A program made the translations under genes and the position numbers. The notes under the pieces were generated by a model. It was not told where the DNA came from. It made no database searches and worked only from the letters and a program-made list of their open reading frames with translations. A DNA stretch of 64,000 nucleotides from the NCBI GenBank assembly GCA_945904015.1, contig CAMDPK010000004.1, positions 1-64,000 on the forward strand, written 5' to 3'. Shown here piece by piece: positions 45,457 through 53,081 of this stretch. How positions within the stretch are numbered: position 1 is the first letter of the stretch; every line of letters starts with the position of its first letter. Source of the stretch: Candidatus Kuenenia stuttgartensis (GTDB lineage: Bacteria > Planctomycetota > Planctomycetia > Planctomycetales > Planctomycetaceae).

Positions 45457-46458
45457 TCAATCGCGTTGTCGGCTCGTGGCCGATCGACTCTTGTTTGAGT
45501 GGAACGTATAGCGAGCTAGCGCTTTGTCACCGGTTCGGGCTAAGCGTCCATCGTCAACGGCTTGTCGGAGATCTCGGCTGCCGGTCGCGGTGGAAAGTTT
45601 TGGGAACAGGACTAAGTAATCCTTGCGCGAGAATGATCGTTTTGCAAAATGCTCGTGTGAGGTCTCCAACCGTTGTTCGGACGTGACCGTCGCGGGGGCG
45701 AGTTGACTCAGCGTGCGTTCCAAGGCTTCCTGCGTCGCGGCGAGAGAAAACTCAATGAAGGCGGTCGAGTGACCAGCCTGATTGCATTTGCCCAGGACCG
45801 AGTAGTACTCCTTTTGCCGTTCGCGAATCACGGATTCGATGGGCACATGCTGAAACAGCGAGTGATAGTGGCTCAGAATGAGTGTGTGCCACAGGCGGCC
45901 CATTCGACCGTTGCCATCTTCGAAAGGATGAATGAACTCCAGTTCGTAGTGGACGACGGCTGCTTTGATGGCGGAATGCGTTTCGGTGTCGGTGGCAAAG
46001 AAGTCGAGCAAGTCCTTGACGAGGTAAGGGACACGACCTGCCGGCGGAGCGATGTGAATGACTTTTTTCCCTTTCATGACACCGACGCCGCCGGTTCGCC
46101 ACCGGCCAGCCCGCTCCAGCAATCCGGCCATCAGTACTCCGTGAGCTTTCAGGAAGTCCGCACGTCGGCCGGGCTTCCAATCCGCAAGACGTTCATAAGC
46201 CGCCAAGGCGTTCTGGACTTCGAGGATGTCTCGCCGTGGACCAACGACCCGCTTGCCCTCCAGCACGGCGGAGACTTGTTCTTCGGTCAGCGCATTGCCC
46301 TCGATGGCGACGCTCCCCTGCACCGTCTTCACCCGCAGCGACTTCCGCAACAAGGGAGCCGGCCGTGGATGATGCAGCCCCTCGTATCGCCCCAACAGCC
46401 GCTCGATGTCGGTCAAAAGTCGAATGCAAAACGGTGTGATCTCAAATGGCGGTCGCAT
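45457..46458 (-). CDS. Fic family protein (AMP transferase-type), class II
   Basis: A 333-residue Fic protein. The catalytic motif HPFEDGNGRMGR (177-188) matches H-P-F-x-(D/E)-G-N-G-R-x-x-R, which transfers AMP (or another nucleotide moiety) from NTP to a target hydroxyl. The autoinhibitory motif S49-V-A-I-E-G-N55 lies N-terminal, which defines class II with intramolecular inhibition. The C-terminal 70 residues look like a winged-helix segment (SRKDYLVLFPKLSTATGSRD), common in this subgroup. A perfect palindrome lies 4 nt before the ATG at 46458. It is a free-standing gene in an island of fragments; the target is unknown. Confidence 0.92.
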   Translation of the reverse strand: MRPPFEITPFCIRLLTDIERLLGRYEGLHHPRPAPLLRKSLRVKTVQGSVAIEGNALTEEQVSAVLEGKRVVGPRRDILEVQNALAAYERLADWKPGRRADFLKAHGVLMAGLLERAGRWRTGGVGVMKGKKVIHIAPPAGRVPYLVKDLLDFFATDTETHSAIKAAVVHYELEFIHPFEDGNGRMGRLWHTLILSHYHSLFQHVPIESVIRERQKEYYSVLGKCNQAGHSTAFIEFSLAATQEALERTLSQLAPATVTSEQRLETSHEHFAKRSFSRKDYLVLFPKLSTATGSRDLRQAVDDGRLARTGDKALARYTFHSNKSRSATSRQRD

Positions 46459-46461
46459 GCG

Positions 46462-46487
46462 GCGATAGTATCAGCCGATACTATCGC
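46462..46487. promoter_or_regulatory. perfect palindrome at the fic start, candidate operator
   Basis: GCGATAGTATC (46462-46472), AGCC, GATACTATCGC (46477-46487): 11-bp perfect arms. It covers positions -4 to -29 before the fic ATG, where the ribosome binding site and possibly the promoter end must lie. Binding by a dimeric regulator, perhaps the winged-helix tail of Fic itself, or hairpin control of translation are both possible. Confidence 0.65.
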
Positions 46488-46505
46488 GGCGAAGGCAGAA
46501 TCACC

Positions 46506-46689
46506 GTTGGGACAAAGCCAACTCGCTGACGTAAGCAAATCAAACTGGTGTAACGATGGCTGTATGCCAATCACTTTGTCCCAACCCCGTCGGCGGGCCA
46601 GGAACTGTGTCTCAAGCTGGACAAGAACTGTGTCTCGCGCGATCGTAAGTCCAAATTCGGTCGGGACGTGTTGGACAAGAACTGTGTCC
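46506..46689. repeat. inverted and direct short repeats downstream of the fic palindrome
   Basis: GTTGGGACAAAG (46506-46517) pairs with CTTTGTCCCAAC (46574-46585). The word GAACTGTGTC then occurs three times at 46602, 46625 and 46679, the last two as TGGACAAGAACTGTGTC. There is no coding sense. This may be the scar of a mobile element or a target site array. Confidence 0.6.
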
Positions 46690-46780
46690 GATACCGACAA
46701 CGCCATCGCCCGTCTCGCGACGCTCAACCGAACAAGCCACGTTGCGTGCGCCGGGTGCGCATTCAAACGGAGAACCAGCC

Positions 46781-46893
46781 ATGAGCGACGAACCGACGCT
46801 CCGTTCCGAACTCATCCTCTATCAGACCGAAGATGACCGCACGCGCATCGAAGTGCGGTTGGAAGGCGACACCGTCTGGCTGACGCAAGCCGA
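46781..46893 (+). pseudogene. 5' fragment of a RhuM-type protein gene
   Basis: ATG at 46781 opens MSDEPTLRSELILYQTEDDR, then TRIEVRLEGDTVWLTQA, matching the start of the RhuM family, often linked to toxin-antitoxin or virulence loci. After WLTQA the sequence no longer fits the family and soon runs into the 3' end of the opposite-strand glycoside hydrolase gene. Only about 37 of several hundred residues remain. Confidence 0.7.
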
Positions 46894-46926
46894 TCCATTG
46901 GCGTCCACGGAACGGAAGGATTTTCG

Positions 46927-48513
46927 TCAGTCCATTCGCCGGATGCGGAGAACCAAGCCGGGGTGGCCCGGAAGCTCGATGGCGCGGTCGTTCGCGTCGT
47001 CCCAGAAGTACTCGCTCACGCGCTTCAGAGTGAACTCGCCGGGGACGTCGGTGATGGTCATATTCCAAGTGTCGAGGATTTCGGCCTGGAAGCGCATGCC
47101 GTCGGCGAGTTGCTTGTCGTCGGCTTGTGGAGATTTCGGCAAACGAAACTTCCAGCTTCGACCCGCTTCTTTGCCGAGATCGACCAGATAGAAACGTCCG
47201 CCTTGGCCGCCGTATTGTGAGTTCTGCCACTTGTCGATCGGCTCGATCCCCTCGCGCGGCGCGCTGTCGAGCACTCGTTTGAGAAACGCCAATCGAGCGG
47301 GGCTTTGACCGTGTAGTTCGCCGCCGGCGGCCCACCAGATTTTGTTTTCGGGATGCTGATAGGTTTCGCCGTGAGTCGCGTATGTCCCGGCGATCGTGGC
47401 TTGCCAGAAGCGTTGCACCAGTTCCTCGGCGCTGAGGTTTCCCCAGCGTTTGGGCAAGTCTCCTTCATATTTGATTTCGTCGTAGATCACCGGTTTGCGG
47501 ATCGCGTCGCGGTAGAGCACGGCTCGCGCAGCGTCCTCGACGGCGGAGCCATTCTGGATGCTCGCGTGGGTGATCCACTCGTGCGTGTGGTTCGGCATCT
47601 CCTTGCCGTTGTGGATCGACAGCAGGTGCCGATACGGGTCCGACTTCTGCACGATTCGGCCGAAGCGTTCAAAATCGGCTTCGCGTTTTTCCTTCATGAA
47701 GTCCCACTCGTTGGCCAGCGACCACCACACGTTTCGATAGGCCGCCAGTCGAGCGACGATGTAGCGGAGATAGCGATCGTCGTCGTCAGCCGTCATGCGG
47801 TCGAAGCCCCAGTGGCCTTCGTCGTAGGGATGAAACAGGATCAGGTCCGCTTCGATGCCCAGCTTCTGCAAGTCGAGCACTCGCCGCTCAAGAGCTTGAA
47901 AGAATGCCGGATTGAATCGCGACCGATCCCAATCGCGCGGCGGAGTTCCCTCGAACGGATACAACGGCGGTTCGTTGGTGCTCCACTTATAGCGCTTCGG
48001 AAAGACGCACATGCGAATCTTGTTGAACGGTGCGGTCGCCAAAGTCTTGAGCGTCTGCTGCTGCATCTCGTCGGTCTGATGAGTCCACGCATAGCACGTC
48101 GTCCCGATCGGGCGAAACGGCGTGCCGTCGGCGAACTCAAAGTGATGCTTGTGAGCCACTCGAACAGGGCCGTGATTGCCGGGCGTCGGCTTCTGGACGT
48201 CGAACTCGCCAGTCCGATCGTTCAACTCGTTGACTCCGCTGGAAGTTCGATACCGCCACGTCCCCGTTCGTTCGGGCATGAACCGCACTCGATAGATGCC
48301 GTCGCCATCGTAGAAGCCGGTCACGTCGCGCTGGACGTCTCCCTGCTCGAAGCAGCAGGTGACGCGGACATCGACAAACGGGTTGCCCGATTTCGGTCCC
48401 GGAAGAGCGAGATCAAAGACGCCCCACTGCTCGACAGGTTCGGCGGCGGCAGGCGCTTCGAGAACGCTCAACAGGCCAATCACCAGCAACACGAGCGAAC
48501 ACAACCGATTCAT
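46927..48513 (-). CDS. DUF5060-type secreted glycoside hydrolase (TIM barrel)
   Basis: A 528-residue exported enzyme. After a signal peptide (MNRLCSLVLLVIGLLSVLEA) comes a DUF5060 beta domain (about 28-105: EQWGVFDLALPG, GIYRVRFMPERTGTWRYRT). A TIM barrel of the DUF4038/apiosidase-like group follows, with FADGTPFRPIGTTCYAW, YRNVWWSLANEWDF (acid/base-like N-E) and KPVIYDEIKYEG (second Glu candidate). Likely substrates are plant side-chain glycosides such as those of rhamnogalacturonan II (inference). ATG at 48513 has AGGTGG upstream. It is the distal gene of a minus-strand group with aldolase, dehydrogenase and GntR regulator. Confidence 0.85.
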   Translation of the reverse strand: MNRLCSLVLLVIGLLSVLEAPAAAEPVEQWGVFDLALPGPKSGNPFVDVRVTCCFEQGDVQRDVTGFYDGDGIYRVRFMPERTGTWRYRTSSGVNELNDRTGEFDVQKPTPGNHGPVRVAHKHHFEFADGTPFRPIGTTCYAWTHQTDEMQQQTLKTLATAPFNKIRMCVFPKRYKWSTNEPPLYPFEGTPPRDWDRSRFNPAFFQALERRVLDLQKLGIEADLILFHPYDEGHWGFDRMTADDDDRYLRYIVARLAAYRNVWWSLANEWDFMKEKREADFERFGRIVQKSDPYRHLLSIHNGKEMPNHTHEWITHASIQNGSAVEDAARAVLYRDAIRKPVIYDEIKYEGDLPKRWGNLSAEELVQRFWQATIAGTYATHGETYQHPENKIWWAAGGELHGQSPARLAFLKRVLDSAPREGIEPIDKWQNSQYGGQGGRFYLVDLGKEAGRSWKFRLPKSPQADDKQLADGMRFQAEILDTWNMTITDVPGEFTLKRVSEYFWDDANDRAIELPGHPGLVLRIRRMD

Positions 48514-48527
48514 GTTTGGCCCACCTG

Positions 48528-49307
48528 TCATTCGCAACGATGTTGTTGCAACGCCTCGACCCCTTCGCGGACGGCGGCTTGATACAACCACAAGTCGCCA
48601 CCGTAGGCGAGCATCCGAAAACCTTGATCGAGCAGTCGCTTGCCGGCGGTGATGTCTCCGGCGAGGAAGCCCGGCACTTTGTGGTGACGCCGACACGCCT
48701 CCAGAACTCGTGCCAGCGCGTCCTGAAACAGCGAGTGGTCGAACTGGCCGGGAATGCCCAGCGAGTTCGACAGATCGAAGTGCCCGATCCACAGCACGTC
48801 GATCCCCTCGACGGCCGCGATCTCATCGACGTTGCGAATGCCGGCGGCCGTTTCGATCTGTGCCAGCAGCAGCGTCTCGCTGTTCGCCGTGCGAATCTTT
48901 TCGACGATGTCGCCTCCCGTGTAATCGTCGTGAGCAATCGTGAACGCGGCCCCTCGGCGACCGACTGGCGGATACTTCGCAGATTCGACCAGCGTGCGCG
49001 CCTGATCCGCGCTTTCGCACATCGGGATCATGATCCCCATCGCGCCCATGTCGAGCACTCGCGAGACGAATTGGTACTCGGTGGCCGGAAGGCGAACCAG
49101 CGGGACCATTTCGGTCGCGCGAGTCGTGGCGATCAACATGCGAATGGTCTCGATGCTCCACCCGGTGTGTTCCATGTCGAAGATCGCGAACTCGGCACCC
49201 GCCTGTGCCGCGAGCCGGCCGATGCCGGTCGTGTTGAACTCGAACATGAACGTGCCGATCGAGCGTCCGCCCGACTGCACTTTGGTTTTGACATGATTGG
49301 GTCGCAT
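48528..49307 (-). CDS. HpcH/HpaI-family class II aldolase
   Basis: A 259-residue metal-dependent aldolase. Family signatures are FNTTGIGRLAAQAGAEFAIFDMEHTGWS (general base region), VPLVRLPATEYQFVSRVLDMGAMGIMIPM (binding Arg), LLLAQIETAAGIRNVDEIAAVEGIDVLWIG (metal Glu and Asp) and VPGFLAGD. Such enzymes split 2-keto-3-deoxy sugar acids such as 2-keto-3-deoxy-L-rhamnonate into pyruvate and an aldehyde, which fits the polysaccharide-degrading neighbours. The exact substrate is not deducible. ATG at 49307 has AAAGGAA upstream. Confidence 0.9.
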   Translation of the reverse strand: MRPNHVKTKVQSGGRSIGTFMFEFNTTGIGRLAAQAGAEFAIFDMEHTGWSIETIRMLIATTRATEMVPLVRLPATEYQFVSRVLDMGAMGIMIPMCESADQARTLVESAKYPPVGRRGAAFTIAHDDYTGGDIVEKIRTANSETLLLAQIETAAGIRNVDEIAAVEGIDVLWIGHFDLSNSLGIPGQFDHSLFQDALARVLEACRRHHKVPGFLAGDITAGKRLLDQGFRMLAYGGDLWLYQAAVREGVEALQQHRCE

Positions 49308-49331
49308 GAGTTTCCTTTGGTTGTCCTACTT

Positions 49332-49480
49332 GGGTGGCACAGCTTGCTTCAAGCTGTGTGCGTAGCATCGGAAATCCCAAGGTTGACGATCAGTCACAAA
49401 TCGACGTCCATTCTGGATTCCCCGTCAACTTCATGTTTCCAATGCCTCCGGCACACAGCTTGAAGCAAGCTGTGCCACCC
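49332..49480. repeat. perfect 29-bp inverted repeat (family G)
   Basis: Arms 49332-49360 and 49452-49480 (core GGCACAGCTTGCTTCAAGC) are exact reverse complements around a 91-nt loop, and each arm is internally palindromic. It lies between the dehydrogenase stop and the aldolase start. Confidence 0.9.
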
Positions 49481-49499
49481 CACGCTCTGGCGAGCGTGG

Positions 49500-50537
49500 C
49501 TACATCGTCGCGAATCGCGCGAGCTTTTGTTTCCATCGGTCTTGCGAGAGTGTCTCGCGATTCACAACTCCTTCGGGCACACGTCCGGCTGCGACATCCA
49601 AAATGCTGCGGCAGGCCGCCCGGCCATTGCCGCGAAACAGTTCGTCGGTCCAACAGATCGCGTGCGGCGACAGAATCACGTTGTCGAGCTTCAACAATGG
49701 GTCAGAGACGCTGATCGGTTCTTGCTCGAAGACATCGAGCGCCGCGCCGGCGATGCGCCGTTCGCGCAGCACTTCGGTCAACGCCGCCTGATCGACGATC
49801 GGCCCGCGAGCCACATTGATCAGGAATGCCGTCGGCTTCATGTGGGCCAGTCGCTCGCGATTCAGCAAATGATGTGTCTCCGGGGTCAGCGCACAGCAGA
49901 TGCAGACGAAGTCCGATCTCTCCAGCAGCGAATCGAGACTCAGCAATTCGACGCCGCAAGCTCGCGCGGACTCGGCGGTGACGAACGGATCGAAAGCGAC
50001 CGGCTGCATCTCCAATGGAGCCACGATGCGCAGGATCTCGCGACCGATGTTCCCCAGGCCGATCAGGCCAAGCGTGCGGCCCGTCAGCCCGACACCCATT
50101 TCATTGAGCTTCTCGTGCCAGCGACCTTCGCGCGTCATGCGATCTTTCGCCAGCAGCTTGTGCGACAGCGCCAGTAACAACGTCAACGCCGAGACCGCCA
50201 CTGGCCGGCGCACGCCCGATGGTGTGATCGTCAGCAGCACGTCGTTCCGCGTGCAGGCGGGGACATCGACGTTGTCGTAGCCGACTCCAAATCGTGCGAC
50301 GTGGGTCAGTCGCCGGCCACCATCCAACGTCGTCGCGGTGACCTTGGGAGCCAGCACCAGCAGCGCGTCAAACTGGTCCGCCACCTTAGATGGCAACTCC
50401 GAGCCGTAGTCCGGCAGGAATTCACGCTCGATCCGCGAGTCCTCGGCCAGCACGTCGATGCCAATGTCTCCGAAGCCGAGCGATCCGTCCGCCTTGAGGA
50501 AGTCACGCGTGATCCCGACGCGAAAACGTGCTGGCAT
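49500..50537 (-). CDS. D-isomer-specific 2-hydroxyacid dehydrogenase
   Basis: A 345-residue NAD-dependent dehydrogenase of the D-3-phosphoglycerate/D-lactate dehydrogenase family. NAD motif GLIGLGNIG (157-165), GVGYDNVDVPACTRNDVLL, catalytic Arg in FLINVARGPIVD, the Glu following it, and catalytic His in ILSPHAICWTDEL are all present. In this setting it could act on a hydroxy acid or aldonate from pectin sugar breakdown (inference). ATG at 50537 has AAAGGAG 12 nt upstream. It precedes the aldolase gene on the same strand, separated by a large inverted repeat. Confidence 0.9.
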   Translation of the reverse strand: MPARFRVGITRDFLKADGSLGFGDIGIDVLAEDSRIEREFLPDYGSELPSKVADQFDALLVLAPKVTATTLDGGRRLTHVARFGVGYDNVDVPACTRNDVLLTITPSGVRRPVAVSALTLLLALSHKLLAKDRMTREGRWHEKLNEMGVGLTGRTLGLIGLGNIGREILRIVAPLEMQPVAFDPFVTAESARACGVELLSLDSLLERSDFVCICCALTPETHHLLNRERLAHMKPTAFLINVARGPIVDQAALTEVLRERRIAGAALDVFEQEPISVSDPLLKLDNVILSPHAICWTDELFRGNGRAACRSILDVAAGRVPEGVVNRETLSQDRWKQKLARFATM

Positions 50538-50575
50538 GATCGGAGTCGCTCCTTTTATGTTGTGACGTCTGAATG

Positions 50576-50642
50576 ATCAGCCGCAGGGCGCTAGCCCCAG
50601 TTTGTGTCCGGTTTGAACCGGGGCTAGCGCCCTGCGGCTGAT
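50576..50642. repeat. perfect 23-bp inverted repeat (family A), copy 1
   Basis: Arms 50576-50598 and 50620-50642 (core GCCGCAGGGCGCTAGCCCC) are exact reverse complements. The loop contains a second palindrome, CCGGTTTGAACCGG. A degenerate relative lies at 60805-60862. It is found in the dehydrogenase-GntR gap. Confidence 0.9.
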
Positions 50643-50652
50643 TGGACACGGG

Positions 50653-51378
50653 TCATCGGCTGCGCGGTGTCAGGATCAATTGTCGGCCACGCTCCAAGTG
50701 CTCTTCGATGAGCCGCGCCGCTTGATCGGCTTGTCCTTGAATCACCGCGTCGGCGATCGCGCGATGTTCGGGATAACTGGTGTCGATCCGCTGGGGACTC
50801 GCGTGAATGACCAGCAATACCACGCGCTGGATTTTCTCGCGCAGTTGTTTCATCACGCGCAGGATTTCCTGATTGCCCAGGAACTCCGACAGCATGATGT
50901 GGAACGCGGCGTCCAACGTGACCCCCTGCTGAACTTTGGATTGTTTCAGGATCGCTTTCTGCGCCGACAGGTTTTCTTCAAGCCGCGCGATTTGATCCTC
51001 GCGGAGATGTCCGGCAATTGACCGCACGACGAAACACTCCAGCGCCGTGCGGATTTCATATTGATCCACGATCTCGTTGACGTTGAGTTCGCGGACGACG
51101 ATCCCCTGCTGCGGTGACACCGCGATGAAGCCTTCCAGTTCGAGCCGCTCCAGTGCGGCCTTCACAGGCGTTTTGCTCATGCCCAGCGTGTGCGCCAACT
51201 GCCGCTCGGCGAGGAACGAACCGGGGGGAAACTCATTCAAGAGAATGCGGGCTTTCAAATCCTCGTACGCGCGGTTCTTCAAGAGTTCCGGACGCTTCAA
51301 GGTCGTGTGCCCATTGCCTCGTGCGGCGGCTTTTGTGCGAGGCTTCATCGCGGGCTGATTTCGGGGGGCTACGCTCAC
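50653..51378 (-). CDS. GntR-family transcriptional regulator, FCD/FadR subfamily
   Basis: A 241-residue regulator. The winged helix (about 38-100) shows AYEDLKARILLNEFPPGSFL, AERQLAHTLGMSKTPVKAAL and RLELEGFIAVSPQQGIVVRE. The FCD ligand domain (about 105-230) has the metal or effector His pattern AFHIMLSEFLGN and YPEHRAIADAV. FCD regulators usually respond to organic acids or sugar acids and repress adjacent catabolic genes, matching the aldolase and dehydrogenase next to it. The GTG at 51378 (AAGGAA 8 nt upstream) is preferred to an internal ATG at 51348. It is divergent from the pectate lyase gene. Confidence 0.92.
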   Translation of the reverse strand: MSVAPRNQPAMKPRTKAAARGNGHTTLKRPELLKNRAYEDLKARILLNEFPPGSFLAERQLAHTLGMSKTPVKAALERLELEGFIAVSPQQGIVVRELNVNEIVDQYEIRTALECFVVRSIAGHLREDQIARLEENLSAQKAILKQSKVQQGVTLDAAFHIMLSEFLGNQEILRVMKQLREKIQRVVLLVIHASPQRIDTSYPEHRAIADAVIQGQADQAARLIEEHLERGRQLILTPRSR

Positions 51379-51447
51379 GGGATGTTTCCTTCCATTGATC
51401 GTCCGGGCTGTCGGATGAGCATTCTAGCCGACGCGGCTCGCGACGGC

Positions 51448-51475
51448 TTGCATCATTCTGAAATCTCAGTACGAT
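51448..51475 (+). promoter_or_regulatory. promoter-like element upstream of the first pectate lyase
   Basis: TTGCAT (51448-51453), 16-bp spacer, TACGAT (51470-51475). The 17 bases TGAAATCTCAGTACGAT (51459-51475) recur exactly at 59557-59573 with the same -35/-10 spacing. The pectate lyase ATG follows 76 bp later. Confidence 0.65.
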
Positions 51476-51551
51476 GTCAACTCGTCTCGCGGGATGTTCT
51501 CCACGTTTCGCGCAAATCACAGACGTTGTTTCAGTTCATCGAGCACAACTC

Positions 51552-53081
51552 ATGTCGAGTTTTCTGTCGCGGCATCAATTCTGCGCCACGATCACGGTTG
51601 CGTTCATGCTGGGAGTGATCGCCTCACCGCTCGCGGGTGAAGAAGTCACGCAACCCTCGACGTCGTCGCGATACGAACTGCGACGCAGCAACCTGCCGGC
51701 ATTCCCTGGGGCCGAAGGTGGTGGATCGCGGACGTCGGGTGGTCGCGGCGGAAAAGTGCTGCTCGTGACCAACCTCGATGACGCCGGTCCCGGCAGCTTG
51801 CGAGCCGCCATCGAAACTCCCGGCCCGCGCTTTGTGGTCTTTCGAGTCGCCGGCATCATCGCGTTGAAAACTCCGTTGGCGATCAGTCATCCCTTCATCA
51901 CGATCGCGGGCCAGTCCGCGCCGGGCGATGGCATCTGCATTCGCGGCGAGACCACGGAGATCAACACACACGACGTCGTCATTCGCTACTTGCGACTACG
52001 GCGCGGCAATCTCAAGCGGCGTGACGATGGGCTGGGAGGCAATCCGGCCGGCAACATCATCATCGACCACGTCTCGGCCAGTTGGGGACTCGATGAGAAC
52101 TTGTCGCTGTATCGGCACATGGCCAAGTCACTCACCGGCGGGCCAGATGACAAACTCGCGGTCGAGAACCTGACGATCCAGTGGTGCATCTCCAGCGAGG
52201 CGCTCGATCTCAACAATCATGCCTTCGGCGGAACATGGGGCGGTCGGAATTGTTCGTTCCATCACAATTTGTTCGCCTGCAACACGGGCCGCAATCCGAG
52301 CATCGGCATGGGAGGCGGCTTCGACTTCCGCAACAACGTCATCTTCAATTGGCGGCATCGCACGATGGACGGCGGCGACGGCAGCTCGCGAGTGAACGTC
52401 GTCAACAATTACTACAAGCCGGGACCGGCGACTCCGCCCGGAGGCATTCGCTTTCGCATCTGCAAAGCTCAAGCCCGCAACTCGCGCGACCGCTTTCCCG
52501 GCTTTGGCCAGTGGTTTGTCGATGGCAACTTTGTCGACGGATACCCGGCGATCACCGCCAACAATTGGGCCGGCGGAGTGCAGTACGACGAAGCGACCAA
52601 ACAGAAGGACGAAATCGTCCCCGCTGGTTCTGAAGCAGACGTCCGTTCGCGCACGGCGTTTTCGTTTGAGCCGATTCGCACCGAGTCGGCGGTTGAGGCG
52701 TTTGAGTCGGTGCTGGCGTTCGGCGGTACGTCGCATCCGCGCCGTGATGCGGTGGACGCGCGAGTCATGGAGATCGTTCGCACCGGCAAGCCGACGTTTG
52801 AAGAGGGAATCCTGGTCACGCCTGCGGATGTCGGCGGCTGGCCGGAATACACGGCCGGTCAAATCCCAGCGGACTCCGACAACGACGGTCTGCCGGATGA
52901 CTGGGAGCGCGCGAATCAACTCAACCCGAACAACGCGGCCGATGCGACGCTGGACGCGGATCGCGATGGCTACGTCAACATCGAAGAGTTTTTGAACGGC
53001 ACGAATCCGCGTGAGTTCGTGGACTACGCGAATCCTGAAAACAATCGCAATCCGTATCACGCCCCGCAGGCTCGGAAATGA
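51552..53081 (+). CDS. secreted pectate-lyase-like protein (PL1-type beta-helix)
   Basis: A 509-residue exported protein. A signal peptide (about 1-30) precedes a right-handed parallel beta-helix typical of PL1-like planctomycete lyases: FPGAEGGGSRTSGGRGGKVL, VTNLDDAGPGSLRAAI, TIAGQSAPGDGICIRG, HDVVIRYLRLRRGN, IIIDHVSASWGLDEN, FHHNLFACNTGRNPSI. The C-terminus has a thrombospondin-type-3-like calcium repeat pair (DSDNDGLPDDWE, DADRDGYVNIEEFLNG). It likely cleaves polygalacturonate by beta-elimination. ATG at 51552 opens the leader. Its stop overlaps the next gene (ATGA). Confidence 0.88.
   Translation: MSSFLSRHQFCATITVAFMLGVIASPLAGEEVTQPSTSSRYELRRSNLPAFPGAEGGGSRTSGGRGGKVLLVTNLDDAGPGSLRAAIETPGPRFVVFRVAGIIALKTPLAISHPFITIAGQSAPGDGICIRGETTEINTHDVVIRYLRLRRGNLKRRDDGLGGNPAGNIIIDHVSASWGLDENLSLYRHMAKSLTGGPDDKLAVENLTIQWCISSEALDLNNHAFGGTWGGRNCSFHHNLFACNTGRNPSIGMGGGFDFRNNVIFNWRHRTMDGGDGSSRVNVVNNYYKPGPATPPGGIRFRICKAQARNSRDRFPGFGQWFVDGNFVDGYPAITANNWAGGVQYDEATKQKDEIVPAGSEADVRSRTAFSFEPIRTESAVEAFESVLAFGGTSHPRRDAVDARVMEIVRTGKPTFEEGILVTPADVGGWPEYTAGQIPADSDNDGLPDDWERANQLNPNNAADATLDADRDGYVNIEEFLNGTNPREFVDYANPENNRNPYHAPQARK

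Noticed and set aside
46602-46688. Three GAACTGTGTC direct repeats considered as a CRISPR array
   Set aside because: Repeat unit too short, spacing irregular (23 and 54 bp), no leader and no cas genes.
47353-48582. Plus-strand frame of 409 residues opposite the DUF5060 gene
   Set aside because: Antisense shadow; the opposite strand has a signal peptide and conserved glycosidase blocks.
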